A stretch of DNA of 52,859 nt from Candidatus Delongbacteria bacterium (GCA_016937995.1 JAFGVM010000029.1:1-52859), one strand, 5' to 3'. Shown: positions 41,999 through 50,938, counted from the first letter of the stretch. Notes: generated by a model from the letters alone, not told the origin. Program-made: numbers and translations.

Positions 41999-42349
41999 AT
42001 GGCTGAAAGTATTGAAAGATTCATAAAAGAGAGGGAAGAATTAAATAATATTGTCCTTGAAAAAGGCGGGAAAACCATAAAAAGGTTCTTCAATCTTGAT
42101 ACTAATGCATACAAAGATGGTGCTTTCCCTGCTAAGATAAAAGAGTCACTTGGGTTGGTGGCATCTATGGTTTTAAGATGCGATGACTGTATAAATTATC
42201 ATTTGTTGCAATCCAGGAAGGAGGGAGTCTCAGATGAAGAGATGGATGAGATATTCTCAATAGCTCTGGTTGTTGGAGGTTCGATAGTAATACCTCATCT
42301 GCGGAGAGCTTATGCTATTTGGGAAGAGCTGAAAACTATTCAATATTAA
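41999..42349 (+). CDS. Carboxymuconolactone decarboxylase/AhpD family protein
   Basis: The 116-residue helical protein has the AhpD-type motif CDDCINYHLLQSRKEGVSDEEMDEI (C60, C63, H67), where two Cys and a His form a peroxidase-like relay. The family includes alkylhydroperoxidases and decarboxylases; the CxxC and His argue for the peroxidase/reductant type. GGAGG lies 6 bases before the ATG. The 150 bases after it lead to cspA. Confidence 0.88.
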   Translation: MAESIERFIKEREELNNIVLEKGGKTIKRFFNLDTNAYKDGAFPAKIKESLGLVASMVLRCDDCINYHLLQSRKEGVSDEEMDEIFSIALVVGGSIVIPHLRRAYAIWEELKTIQY

Positions 42350-42517
42350 TTTTTGAAAGTCACCGTAATTAGTATACGATGTTTTTTATTGCTTTTGCTA
42401 AATTTTAGTATTATCTTGCTATTTCGTGAGTGAGCAGATATTTTTCACGAACCAAAAAATCGGGGAAAGCTCTGTTCGTAACAAATAATCAAAAAGCAAC
42501 AATCATGGAGGTTGTTA

Positions 42518-42727
42518 ATGGCAGAGCGTGAAACCGGAACAGTTAAGTGGTTTGACTCTTCAAAAGGCTTTGGATTTATCACTACTGAAAGTGGAAATGA
42601 CATTTTTTGTCACTTTTCTTCTATCAAAGGTGATGGTTTTAAAACTCTACAGGACGGACAAAAAGTTGAGTTCGTTGTTGTAGACAGTGAAAAAGGTCCT
42701 CAAGCACAAGATGTATTTCCTTTATAA
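42518..42727 (+). CDS. cspA: Cold-shock domain protein
   Basis: A 69-residue CSD with RNP-1 KGFGFI and RNP-2-like DIFCHFSSI, typical [15 protein letters not shown] start, and [17 protein letters not shown] at the end. Binds single-stranded RNA and DNA. ATG 42518 has GGAGG right upstream. The 168-base leader from 42350 is long, as in cold-shock mRNAs, and contains TTTTTTATTGCTTTTGC; no clear cold-box was identified. Ends at a strong terminator. Whether it is cold-induced cannot be told. Confidence 0.96.
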   Translation: MAERETGTVKWFDSSKGFGFITTESGNDIFCHFSSIKGDGFKTLQDGQKVEFVVVDSEKGPQAQDVFPL

Positions 42728-42750
42728 TTAAATGGAACATCGACCATAGA

Positions 42751-42778
42751 AAATGCGGCTTTTACGCCGCATTTTTTC
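42751..42778 (+). terminator. Terminator after cspA
   Basis: The stem AAATGCGGC (42751-42759) and GCCGCATTT (42766-42774), loop TTTTAC, is followed by TTT. The strongest hairpin in this part of the window. Confidence 0.92.
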
Positions 42779-42798
42779 ATATAAAAAAAGGTAACACA

Positions 42799-43800
42799 AT
42801 GAAAATTTTAATATTAAGGTTCTCTTCATTAGGTGATATTCTGTTAGCGACACCTGTACTGGACGTTTTAAAAGAAAAATATCCTGAAAGTGAGATCGAC
42901 TGGGTGGTTAACTCAAAATTTGCAGAAGTTCTGATAACAAATCCCAGATTGAACAGAGTTTTGACATTTAAGGATAAAACAGGCTTAGAGAACATTAGAA
43001 GAGATATTAACAGAACGAACTATGACCTGATATTTGATCTTCATCAAAATTCCAGTACCCACTATCTTACCAGATTTCAAAGAAATCTTTACAGATATAA
43101 TAAGCATGTTGTTGACAGGTCATTGCTCGTATTTCTAAAAAAGAAATACAAAGAGATAATTCCGGTTACACAAATGTATTTCAAAGCACTCAACAAAGCA
43201 GGTATCGTAACACCAAAAGAGTGGACACTTCGATACGGACTTGTTAAAAGTTTTCAATTGAGTACTATAAATGAATACAATTTACACAATTTCAATTATA
43301 TAGCCATAGCACCCGGGGCAAGTTATGCCACAAAAATTTGGCCAAAAGAATATTTTAAAGAGTTGGTTGAAAAGATTTCATTCAATAAGAACATTAATCG
43401 GAAAGTTATACTTGTAGGGAATAGTGAAGCAGATAAAATAGCTGCAGATCATATCACAAAGGGCAATGAATTCAGTTGTATTAATCTTGTAGGTAAACTT
43501 GATCTACAGGAGACTGCAACTATTCTAAAATACTCTGATCTTGTAATTTCCAATGACAGCGGTCCTTTACACCTTGCAGAATGTTTTAAGAAGAAAATAA
43601 TTGCAATCTTTGGCTGTACTACTGAAGAACTGGGATTTTTTCCGTACTCCACTGATTATGTGGTCGTTGAAAATAAAGGTTTAAAATGCAGACCATGTAC
43701 TCATTTCGGAAAAAAACAATGTCCCAAAAAGCATTTTAAGTGTATGATAGATATAAGTGTTGATGATGTTTACAGAGAAATACTCAATTTTTTAAGATAA
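42799..43800 (+). CDS. Glycosyltransferase family 9 (heptosyltransferase-like)
   Basis: 333 residues: MKILILRFSSLGDILLATPVL (family start), IDWVVNSKFAEVLITNPRLN, AIAPGASYATKIWPKEYF, and the donor site SNDSGPLHLAECFKKKIIAIFG, with the Cys-rich end CRPCTHFGKKQCP. GT9 enzymes add heptose to the LPS core from ADP-heptose, so this indicates a lipopolysaccharide outer membrane. It is followed two bases later by a small membrane protein gene. Acceptor unknown. Confidence 0.92.
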   Translation: MKILILRFSSLGDILLATPVLDVLKEKYPESEIDWVVNSKFAEVLITNPRLNRVLTFKDKTGLENIRRDINRTNYDLIFDLHQNSSTHYLTRFQRNLYRYNKHVVDRSLLVFLKKKYKEIIPVTQMYFKALNKAGIVTPKEWTLRYGLVKSFQLSTINEYNLHNFNYIAIAPGASYATKIWPKEYFKELVEKISFNKNINRKVILVGNSEADKIAADHITKGNEFSCINLVGKLDLQETATILKYSDLVISNDSGPLHLAECFKKKIIAIFGCTTEELGFFPYSTDYVVVENKGLKCRPCTHFGKKQCPKKHFKCMIDISVDDVYREILNFLR

Positions 43801-43802
43801 AT

Positions 43803-44093
43803 ATGAGCATAATTACATTGTCTCTGTTGACCATAGTTCTGGTTTTAGAGATCATTTACATATTATTTAGAGATCCAAAGTTAAATACTTACAATAAATA
43901 TATTCTTTCTGCTGCAATTATTGTAATTTTGTTTACGATTGCAAATGCACTTCACTTTTATATGATCGTAAAGCTTGTTTCTGTAGTTGTAGTTTTAACT
44001 GCCAATGTAAAATTGAAGCATTCTCCTTACGAAAAACCGGATTATAGATATTTGCTTCTATTGATAGGTGCAATAATAATTAATTTGAAATAA
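43803..44093 (+). CDS. Small hydrophobic membrane protein
   Basis: 96 residues with three or four hydrophobic segments (about 4-22, 33-51, 53-65, 82-95). No recognisable family. It begins right after the GT9 stop and ends at a terminator, so it is probably cotranscribed with the GT9 gene and could help in the envelope. Assignment is not possible. Confidence 0.65.
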   Translation: MSIITLSLLTIVLVLEIIYILFRDPKLNTYNKYILSAAIIVILFTIANALHFYMIVKLVSVVVVLTANVKLKHSPYEKPDYRYLLLLIGAIIINLK

Positions 44094-44118
44094 AAAAAAG
44101 GGCATTAAAGCCCTTTTT
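44092..44118. terminator. Terminator between GT9 operon and Spy-like gene
   Basis: The stem GGGC (44100-44103) ATTAAA GCCC (44110-44113) sits between A and T runs. It can work in both directions. Confidence 0.88.
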
Positions 44119-44135
44119 GAATGAAGATCATTGTA

Positions 44136-44678
44136 TTATTTCTTTAACCATTTTCCTTTTTTACCGTCTCTGTTTCCCATTGGATGCATTTTTTTCATTT
44201 TTGCGATTTGATCTTTAGTAAGTACCATCGCCATTTTTTCTTTTTCATCAATGTGCAAAATTTGTAGATCTGTTCTGGTTTTTGACATTTCTTTAGTAAT
44301 ACTTCTTGCCTTTGAAAAATCCATATCTTTCATAGCTTCTTTTTTGTCAATTCTTAGTTTTTTCTCCGTAGCCTTTAGATCGATCTCTTTTTTATCAAAT
44401 TCCACTTTGATCTTGTGCATCTTTTCAATTTGATCATCATTAAGCTCGAGCATTTCTATCATTCTTGGTCCGAAACCGTCACCTCTACCTTCAAAATCGC
44501 CACCTTTCCTGAATCCTTTTCTTCCGAAGTCCTTATTTTCGTGAAATTTTTCATATTGCGGGCAATCAGGGTTTCCAATTCCGGGCTTGAATCCTTTGTC
44601 AGCAGGTGCTGAGGTTTGAGCGAATACTCCTGTAGCAAGGAATGCTAGAAGTGTAAGTGTTGTGATCATCTTTTTCAT
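44136..44678 (-). CDS. Spy/CpxP-like periplasmic LTXXQ protein
   Basis: The ATG at 44678 is behind AAGGAG; upstream in-frame codons to 44717 lack support. A signal peptide (MKKMITTLTLLAFLATGVFA) is followed by a Gly/Arg/Phe-rich linker (GRKGFRKGGDFEGRGDGFG) and an all-helical Spy-like domain of about 110 residues with LELNDDQIEKMHKIK and LTKDQIAKMKKMHP, the LTXXQ-type repeats. Spy/CpxP are envelope-stress chaperones; ATP-independent chaperone activity or metal binding is plausible. The 180 residues suit the family. Confidence 0.82.
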   Translation of the reverse strand: MKKMITTLTLLAFLATGVFAQTSAPADKGFKPGIGNPDCPQYEKFHENKDFGRKGFRKGGDFEGRGDGFGPRMIEMLELNDDQIEKMHKIKVEFDKKEIDLKATEKKLRIDKKEAMKDMDFSKARSITKEMSKTRTDLQILHIDEKEKMAMVLTKDQIAKMKKMHPMGNRDGKKGKWLKK

Positions 44679-44717
44679 TTTATTCTCCTTATTAAAATTA
44701 TTGTTTTTTGTTGTCAC

Positions 44718-44939
44718 AGCTTAGTAAACGATGATTGAATTAGATTTATTTTAAATTATATTTTTCATTTTATAAATTTTCATAATACGTAGAGGTGACC
44801 TTAACGGTCACCCACTCAATTTAATTAAATTATGTGGACAGGAGTAGAAGCCTGTCCCTACGATTTATTCATATAAAAAAATAATTGATAATATGTATAA
44901 AAAAAGGTTTATTTCATTATAACCAAAACCGGAGTGATC
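44718..44939. repeat. AT-rich spacer with two GTAG-type palindromes
   Basis: Hairpin 1: GGTGACC (44794-44800) with GGTCACC (44806-44812). Hairpin 2: GGACAGG (44836-44842) with CCTGTCC (44851-44857). Each is bordered by a GTAG or CCTACGA end, matching the CCTACGA at about 46112 and the CCGTAG palindrome at 8968-8993. No gene is visible; the aminotransferase RBS (GGAG) lies at the right edge. Confidence 0.7.
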
Positions 44940-46103
44940 ATGACGAAATATAATGAATATTTTCTACCTGTATATAATAGAAAAGAGTTAAATATTATCA
45001 AAGCTGAAGGTTCGTATCTTTATACAGAGCAAGGTAAATATCTTGATATGATAGCTGCATTAGGTGTGAATGTCATTGGAAGTTCAAACAAAAGTATCAT
45101 TGATGCGATCCAGGATCAGATTCACAGGTATATGCATATTTCCAATTTCTATGAATCCGATATAGTTGGTGAATATGCAGAATATCTTTGTAAACACACA
45201 TTCGCAAATAAGGTATTCTTTTCTAATTCGGGAACAGAATCAATTGAAGCAGGATTGAAATTAATAAAGAAATATGGTAAGCAGAACAACAAAGATATCA
45301 TTCTGTCTTTCAGTAAAGGATATCACGGCAGAAGTCTAGGATCTTTATCAGTTACTGCAAAAACCAAATTGACAAATGAAATTGAACCTTTGATACCCGG
45401 AATAAAAAGTATTGAATTTAACAGTCTGAATGATATTGAGAAAAATATTAATGACAGATGTGCCGGAATAATAATTGAAACAGTGCAGGGTCAGGGTGGA
45501 GTTAATATTGCCGATAAGGAATTTATTGTCAAGATCAGAGAATTGACTGAGAAATTTGGGGCTGTTATGCTTGTTGATGAAATACAGACAGGTATTGGCA
45601 GAACAGGTAAATTCTTCTCTTTCGAGCACTTTGGTGTAGTTCCGGATCTGGTAGCATCCGCAAAATCTCTTGGTGGTGGGCTTCCTCTGGGAGCTTTACT
45701 TGTAAATAAAAAATATTCAAATATTTTGGAAAGGGGAGACCATGGTTCCACATTCGGTGGTAATCCTGTTTCCTGTGCAGCCGGACTGGCTCTTGTAAAG
45801 CAGGTGAACGATGAAGTGTTCTTATTGAAAGTCAGAGAAAAAGCTGAAAGAATGAATGTCAGATTCAAGAAACTTAGAGGATCATATTCTGATATTATCG
45901 GAGATATTAAGCAACTTGGTATGATGATAGGTCTTGAAATGAAGTATGGAGCTGACAAAGTTACTTCTTTGTTCGAAAATGAAGGCGTGATAGTCAATGT
46001 CACAGGAGGGAACGTTTTAAGACTATTGCCACCTTTAACGCTCTCTGATGATGAAATAGATTATTTCTTCGAGAAATTTGAGATTGTTTTGAATAATATG
46101 TAA
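44940..46103 (+). CDS. Class III pyridoxal-phosphate aminotransferase (acetylornithine/GABA type)
   Basis: 387 residues starting at ATG 44940 (GGAG 5 bases upstream). Motifs: LDMIAALGVNVIGSSN, the PLP pocket FFSNSGTESIEAGLKL and VDEIQTGIGRTG, and the Schiff-base lysine in ASAKSLGGGLPLGA (about 240). The phosphate and carboxylate sites are intact. Best match among families is acetylornithine aminotransferase (ArgD), but ornithine or GABA substrates cannot be excluded; no arg genes surround it. Confidence 0.88.
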   Translation: MTKYNEYFLPVYNRKELNIIKAEGSYLYTEQGKYLDMIAALGVNVIGSSNKSIIDAIQDQIHRYMHISNFYESDIVGEYAEYLCKHTFANKVFFSNSGTESIEAGLKLIKKYGKQNNKDIILSFSKGYHGRSLGSLSVTAKTKLTNEIEPLIPGIKSIEFNSLNDIEKNINDRCAGIIIETVQGQGGVNIADKEFIVKIRELTEKFGAVMLVDEIQTGIGRTGKFFSFEHFGVVPDLVASAKSLGGGLPLGALLVNKKYSNILERGDHGSTFGGNPVSCAAGLALVKQVNDEVFLLKVREKAERMNVRFKKLRGSYSDIIGDIKQLGMMIGLEMKYGADKVTSLFENEGVIVNVTGGNVLRLLPPLTLSDDEIDYFFEKFEIVLNNM

Positions 46104-46124
46104 ACCGTCCCCTACGAATACATA

Positions 46125-47024
46125 TTATTCTTCAACAGCATATTTTTCCAGGATCCAAATTAAAATATATCCTACTATCATCAATGATACTGCAAATATT
46201 TCTTCAAAGCTGAAGGTTGAAGGATAAGAATAATTATAACCGATCACCTTTATCTTATCACCAAACTGTTTTATGATCTCAGTCTTCCATGGCCATAGTA
46301 AAGTAAGTGATCCCAGAATAAAACCTGACAGGATTGCAATAGTCTGATCTTTGTATTTTTTAAAGACCCATGAAAGCATATGGGAAAAAGCTATAAGACC
46401 AAAGACCGCACCTATCATTAAAGGTACAAGAACATGAAGATCAACAGTTTTTACAGAACGGATCATTACAAGTTCGTAATTTCCCATCAGTATCAGTACA
46501 AAAGAACCTGAAAGTCCCGGTAATATCATACTGCAGGTGGCTACTATACCGCAAATGAACAAATAAAAATAAGAAGGATCTTCTGTTGCAGGATCAAATA
46601 CATTTATTATCAGTACGGCTATCAAAGTGCCTATGAGCAAGGAAATTATAACACCTGTATTCCATTTCTTGATTTTTTTTGCTACAAAGAAAACAGACGC
46701 CAGAATAAGTCCGAAGAAAAAAGCCCATACAAATTTGGGGTAAGTCTCAAACAGTGATCCCAGTACAAATGATAATGCAAAGATACCACTGAACGCACCT
46801 CCAAATACTGCCATAAGAAAATAAAGATTTGTATACCGTATAAATTCTTTGAATTTGCCTGAAAAAAGTAATTTGAATGCATGGATATTGAATGATTTAA
46901 TAGAATTTATAATATTTTCAAAGATCCCGGTTATCAGTGCGATAGTTCCGCCTGAAACTCCCGGTATTATGTTGGCTATACCTACAGCGATCCCTTTCAA
47001 AAAAAGCACAAAATAGTTATTCAT
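46125..47024 (-). CDS. DUF368/PopT-type undecaprenyl-phosphate translocase
   Basis: The start is ATG 47024 (GGAG 8 bases upstream); a TTG codon one step upstream is in frame. The 299-residue polytopic membrane protein opens with the family motif IAVGIANIIPGVSGGTIALITGIFE and has the second copy CSMILPGLSGSFVLILMGNY. DUF368 proteins were shown to flip undecaprenyl phosphate back across the inner membrane for peptidoglycan and polymer synthesis. It ends the minus-strand run that starts with the ABC permease. Confidence 0.93.
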   Translation of the reverse strand: MNNYFVLFLKGIAVGIANIIPGVSGGTIALITGIFENIINSIKSFNIHAFKLLFSGKFKEFIRYTNLYFLMAVFGGAFSGIFALSFVLGSLFETYPKFVWAFFFGLILASVFFVAKKIKKWNTGVIISLLIGTLIAVLIINVFDPATEDPSYFYLFICGIVATCSMILPGLSGSFVLILMGNYELVMIRSVKTVDLHVLVPLMIGAVFGLIAFSHMLSWVFKKYKDQTIAILSGFILGSLTLLWPWKTEIIKQFGDKIKVIGYNYSYPSTFSFEEIFAVSLMIVGYILIWILEKYAVEE

Positions 47025-47065
47025 CAATGTTCTCCAAAAATTTGTTCAGCGTTAGAACAAATATA

Positions 47066-47710
47066 TTAATTCTCTGCGAAACCTCTTCCGATCAAAGGTA
47101 CAAAAGTACAATCCATGATCTCTTCCTGTGTGTATCCATCCTCTGTTTTTAAAACCAGTGTCAGAACATGAAAAGCCTCTCTTCCAAGAGGTATGAGCAT
47201 CCTTCCTCCAGGTTTCAGCTGGTCAAGCAGAAGTTTCGGTATCTCAGGAGAGCCTGCAGTAACTATTATCCCGTCGTAAGGGGCATTGGATTTCCATCCA
47301 AGAGTTCCATCAGCCACAAAAGTCTCAATGTTCTCAATATTCAGCTTTGCAATATTCTTCTTGGCAATATCGTACAACTCTCTGATCTTTTCGATAGAAA
47401 CGACGAACTTTGCCATCGTGCTTAATATTGCAGCCTGAAACCCGGACCCGGTACCTATTTCAAGTATTACCTCGTCTTTTTCAGGATTGAGAAGCTCGGT
47501 CATCAGAGCTGTGATATATGGCTGTGAGATTGTTTGGCCGTGTCCTATAGGTAAAGCGTTATCATCATAACTCTGATCTATAATATCTTCACCAACAAAA
47601 AGGTGACGGTCGATCTTTCTGAAAGCTTCTAAAACTCTGGGATCTCCTATCCCTCTGTTATATAACTGCTTTCTTATCATATCATTTTTTGCAAATTCAA
47701 AATTAATCAT
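47066..47710 (-). CDS. pcm: Protein-L-isoaspartate O-methyltransferase
   Basis: 214 residues. VLEAFRKIDRHLFV, ALPIGHGQTISQPYITALM (the substrate loop) and the SAM motif I EIGTGSGFQAAIL are all present, with YDGIIVTAGSPEIP and GGRMLIPLG later. It repairs isoaspartyl damage in proteins. Its start overlaps birA by 8 bases. Confidence 0.95.
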   Translation of the reverse strand: MINFEFAKNDMIRKQLYNRGIGDPRVLEAFRKIDRHLFVGEDIIDQSYDDNALPIGHGQTISQPYITALMTELLNPEKDEVILEIGTGSGFQAAILSTMAKFVVSIEKIRELYDIAKKNIAKLNIENIETFVADGTLGWKSNAPYDGIIVTAGSPEIPKLLLDQLKPGGRMLIPLGREAFHVLTLVLKTEDGYTQEEIMDCTFVPLIGRGFAEN

Positions 47711-48425
47711 TGTATTCTATATCTCCTGTTGAAATATTAATGATATTATTTTCATTAACCAGTTTAAGAATTCCTAAGTCATCAATTGATAATACAGTTC
47801 CGGATATTTTATCATTGCCGTGAGTTACTGTTACGAATTTTCCCAGAATAGAAGACTCTTCAGCCCATATCCCAGTGATCTTTTCAGGTTCATCCGCATT
47901 GTATTTTATAAAGGAGTTATTTATGCTGTCAACAAGTTCAAATTTAAACTTCTCAAGGTCCGGTTGTAGATCAGACTCTTTTTCTATGGTTGTCCAGGGT
48001 ATCTCTATCTTTCCTGCAGGTTTAAATTCCAAAACGTTTATTCCCACTCCGACAATAATGCTGTCCGAAACATACTCTGACAATACTCCACATATCTTTT
48101 TATCCCCGATAAGAATGTCATTCGGCCATTTTAAAATAATTTTATCATGATCGATATACCTGCTCAAAAGATCCCTTATTCCCAAAGAGAACAGGAAAGA
48201 GAATCTGACCGCATTTTCAGGTTCAGTGATACCTTTTACTAAAAATGAACTGAATATCGATCTATATTTTTCCCCAAACCATGATCTATCGAATCTGCCT
48301 CTGCCACTAGTCTGTTCAGAAGCAAAAACAACTGTCCCATTTTCAAGGTCGGATGAATTGCTCTTGACAAAATTATTTGTTGAGTCAACAGTATCAATAT
48401 TAATTATATTTGTAAATTTGTCCAT
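47703..48425 (-). CDS. birA: Biotin-[acetyl-CoA-carboxylase] ligase (class I BirA, no HTH)
   Basis: 240 residues beginning directly with the catalytic domain: TVDSTNNFVKS, SGRGRFDRSWFGE (biotin/AMP loop), KWPNDILIGDKKICGVLSE and VGVGINVLEF. No N-terminal winged helix, so it is a pure ligase, not a repressor. The C-terminal SH3-like cap is present. Confidence 0.95.
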   Translation of the reverse strand: MDKFTNIINIDTVDSTNNFVKSNSSDLENGTVVFASEQTSGRGRFDRSWFGEKYRSIFSSFLVKGITEPENAVRFSFLFSLGIRDLLSRYIDHDKIILKWPNDILIGDKKICGVLSEYVSDSIIVGVGINVLEFKPAGKIEIPWTTIEKESDLQPDLEKFKFELVDSINNSFIKYNADEPEKITGIWAEESSILGKFVTVTHGNDKISGTVLSIDDLGILKLVNENNIINISTGDIEYND

Positions 48426-48437
48426 GTCCGCTACAAA

Positions 48438-48620
48438 TTATTTTTTATTTAATTCGCCATCGATCTCATCATTATCTGAGAAAAAAGTATTTTTTAAATT
48501 CTGATCTTCAAAAAGCTTTAAAAGCTCTCTGACGTCTTTCTGCGATACAACAGGAAGAACAGGAGTATCCTTAATAAACCTTAACTGTGATGCTTTTTTC
48601 TTCAATTTGATGCTAGTCAT
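48438..48620 (-). CDS. Small hypothetical protein between ABC ATPase and birA
   Basis: 60 residues, lysine-rich at the start (SIKLKKKASQLRF), acidic at the end. It overlaps the ABC ATPase stop by 8 bases and is 12 bases before birA, which suits an operon member with translational coupling. GGGAATG upstream is a poor RBS. No family recognised. Confidence 0.55.
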   Translation of the reverse strand: MTSIKLKKKASQLRFIKDTPVLPVVSQKDVRELLKLFEDQNLKNTFFSDNDEIDGELNKK

Positions 48621-49395
48621 TTACATTCCCGGTTTCTTTTTGTTTTACTGTCTCATACTCTTGTACTAAATAAATGAAAATTTCTTCCATATAATATTTT
48701 CCGGTGATCTCACGCAGTTCGTTCAAAGTGCCTGTAGTAAGAAGTTTTCCATTGTTTATAACTCCTATTCTGTCACATACTTTTTCTACTTCACCCATAT
48801 TATGAGATGAAAATATTACAGTTTTACCATGATCTCTCAGGTCAAGAATATGCTCATGTATCTTCTGAGCCACTATAACATCAAGACCACTGCTCGGTTC
48901 ATCAAGTATCAGTACAGGAGGGTCATGAACTATTGTACGTGCAATAGATGTGATCTGTTTCATTCCTGTTGAAAGTTTTTCAGACAGGGTGTCAGCATAT
49001 TTTGTGATATTGAAGTATTCTATCAGATGTTCAACACGTTCTTCTGTCTTATCTTCAGGATATCCGTTCAGATTTGCAAAATATGTTATGATCTCTCTGG
49101 GAGACAGTCTCGGGTAGAGAGCTGTAGTAGCTGACAGGAATCCCATTGATTTTCTAACATTTTGTGGATCTTTAATAGTATCAAAACCATTGATAGAAAT
49201 ATTTCCGGAGTGTGGTTTCATCAGAGTGGCCATCATTCTCAAAGTTGTTGTTTTACCTGCTCCGTTAGGCCCTAAAAGACCGAATATCTCACCTGAATAT
49301 GCAGTGAAGCTGAGATCGTTCACTGCTAGAACTGTACCTCTCTGCTCATCGTAGAATTCTTTTTTCAGGTTTTTTATTATTATTTTTTCTTCCAT
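48613..49395 (-). CDS. ABC transporter ATP-binding protein (NatA-like)
   Basis: 260 residues with Walker A GLLGPNGAGKTTTLR, a Q-loop region SATTALYPRLS, signature LSTGMKQ, Walker B PPVLILDEPSSGLD and the H-loop FSSHNMGE. This type pairs with ABC-2 exporters for sodium, drugs or antibiotics. Overlaps the permease gene by 16 bases, so the two are one transporter. Confidence 0.93.
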   Translation of the reverse strand: MEEKIIIKNLKKEFYDEQRGTVLAVNDLSFTAYSGEIFGLLGPNGAGKTTTLRMMATLMKPHSGNISINGFDTIKDPQNVRKSMGFLSATTALYPRLSPREIITYFANLNGYPEDKTEERVEHLIEYFNITKYADTLSEKLSTGMKQITSIARTIVHDPPVLILDEPSSGLDVIVAQKIHEHILDLRDHGKTVIFSSHNMGEVEKVCDRIGVINNGKLLTTGTLNELREITGKYYMEEIFIYLVQEYETVKQKETGNVND

Positions 49396-50603
49396 CGTGC
49401 GAACCGTCCCTTTATTTGTTTTAACAAAGAAGTATTTGAGATGCCGAGAATTATTTCTTCCTCAAGCATAAAAGGTAATAGGTATTTATACAACATGAGC
49501 ATCCATATGAGTGAAAAAGAAACCGTCTGAGCAAAAAATAATATTTGAAAATCATTTACGAGCAGTAATTTGATCATCATAGCGATATTCAATACAGGTA
49601 TAACAGAGAAAATAAACCCCGGTTCTATACCGGGGATTATCACAACGTACGACATCATCATAAATGCCATAAAAAATGGAGTTATTAGAATATTTCCCTC
49701 TTTTCTTGTTTTTGCAAATCCGGCTGCAGCCACAAATATCAGGGACATGATATGTGACATCAGGGTTAATGACAAAAAAGTGATAGAAATAGTTCTAAAA
49801 TTAAAGATCAGGCTCCAGTCAAACTCAAGGCTTTTTCCAGCGAATTGCATCATAAGGGTGTTGATTATTTGTATGATGACGAAAGTAAGAAATGAAAAGT
49901 TCAATATACCGCCTATAAGTCCATATATGTTTGTAGCAAATAGTTTTGCCATTATTATCTTAAATCTCGAGAGAGATGTAGTGAGGGTTGTTTCAGTAGT
50001 TTTATCCTCAGTATGTCCTGCGGTCAGTTCAACTGCTCCGGTACCTAACCCGGCTATAATTGTTATTATGGACATTAAAGGTATTATCATTGATAGTATT
50101 CTGGTCATATTTTCATATTCACCGTCGATATTATGCTTTATCACCCAGAAAGTGTTAAAATAATCTTTGTCATATGGACTTAAGTCTATTCTCTGCCCAA
50201 GCTGAAGATCGTAGTAATCAGACAATATTACTTTTAATTTCTCAGAAAACTCTTTCTGTATCGCATTTGTGCTGTCTAAATGCAAAGTATAGAAAGGAAG
50301 AGAATCAACCTGGTTCACCAACAGATACATGCTGTTCTTATTAAAATCCTCATCCGATGTTTCAGATATGATGAAGTTTTTTATAGTTGCAATTGAATCT
50401 TTCACAGATAAAAATTGTTCAGATCTGATATCCAGTGACAGGTTAATTTCCTGATTATCTGTCAAACCGCTTTTCACCATCAAAAATTGAGTGATACCCC
50501 AATACAGCGTGGGGTAGAGAATAACAGGAACCAGTATGATCATCAGGGTGGTGTATTTGTTCCTTATAAGGTCTTTAAGATATATAAGTATGAGTGCTTT
50601 CAT
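49380..50603 (-). CDS. ABC-2 type permease (NatB-like)
   Basis: 407 residues. One transmembrane segment (about 17-37), a large extracytoplasmic domain (about 45-165) and five further membrane segments (about 180-390), including TAGHTEDKTTETTLTTSLSR, the NatB-like intracellular loop. It is the first gene of the run permease-ATPase-small ORF-birA-pcm-DUF368. Transported substrate unknown; NatB homologues export Na+. Confidence 0.88.
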   Translation of the reverse strand: MKALILIYLKDLIRNKYTTLMIILVPVILYPTLYWGITQFLMVKSGLTDNQEINLSLDIRSEQFLSVKDSIATIKNFIISETSDEDFNKNSMYLLVNQVDSLPFYTLHLDSTNAIQKEFSEKLKVILSDYYDLQLGQRIDLSPYDKDYFNTFWVIKHNIDGEYENMTRILSMIIPLMSIITIIAGLGTGAVELTAGHTEDKTTETTLTTSLSRFKIIMAKLFATNIYGLIGGILNFSFLTFVIIQIINTLMMQFAGKSLEFDWSLIFNFRTISITFLSLTLMSHIMSLIFVAAAGFAKTRKEGNILITPFFMAFMMMSYVVIIPGIEPGFIFSVIPVLNIAMMIKLLLVNDFQILFFAQTVSFSLIWMLMLYKYLLPFMLEEEIILGISNTSLLKQIKGRFARWKKK

Positions 50604-50672
50604 AAAAACTCTTCAATTATTATCAAGTTATAAAGATAAGTAACAGGCAGATCAATAACAACTTAAAAAAAT

Positions 50673-50724
50673 ATGACATCCGTCATTGTAATGATTACAA
50701 ACTTGTAATAGATTGTAATTGTAA
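50673..50724. promoter_or_regulatory. Cluster of TTGTAAT operator-like half-sites
   Basis: Perfect palindromes ATGAC-ATCC-GTCAT (50673-50686) and TTGTAAT-G-ATTACAA (50686-50700) are followed by TTGTAAT at 50703-50709 and 50713-50719 and TTGTAA at 50719-50724. The cluster lies 27-78 bases before the small ORF at 50751 and between divergent genes. A dimeric repressor or activator binding site is inferred. Confidence 0.6.
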
Positions 50725-50750
50725 GAAGAAAATTAAATAAGGAGTTTGAA

Positions 50751-50855
50751 ATGAAGTACTTATCAACTAACAACAGCAACTACAGATCACATACATTTAT
50801 GGAATTCTTTAAGAAATCAGAACGTAGAAAGAAGTCATATAAAATGAAAAAATAA
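50751..50855 (+). CDS. Small basic 34-residue protein
   Basis: An ATG with a very good RBS (AAGGAG 8 bases upstream) opens a 34-residue frame: HTFMEFFKKSERRKKSYKMKK at its end has many Lys/Arg. It is absent from standard ORF calls because of size. It has its own operator-like leader and a terminator hairpin follows at 50913. Similar short basic peptides can be leader peptides, antimicrobial or ribosome-associated proteins; function unknown. Coding confidence comes from RBS, leader and terminator, not from homology. Confidence 0.55.
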   Translation: MKYLSTNNSNYRSHTFMEFFKKSERRKKSYKMKK

Positions 50856-50912
50856 GTTGCTTAACTTTAACATTGAGGACAATAGTTTAAGTTATAAAAG
50901 AGATATACAACG

Positions 50913-50938
50913 GGGCATCAATTGATGCCCTTTATCTT
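50913..50938. terminator. GGGCATC hairpin, overlapping the uvrC stop
   Basis: GGGCATC (50913-50919) AATT GATGCCC (50924-50930), then TTTATCTTTT on the plus strand. It ends the small ORF transcript and contains the uvrC stop codon (50918-50920), so it also affects the 3' end of uvrC. Confidence 0.75.
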
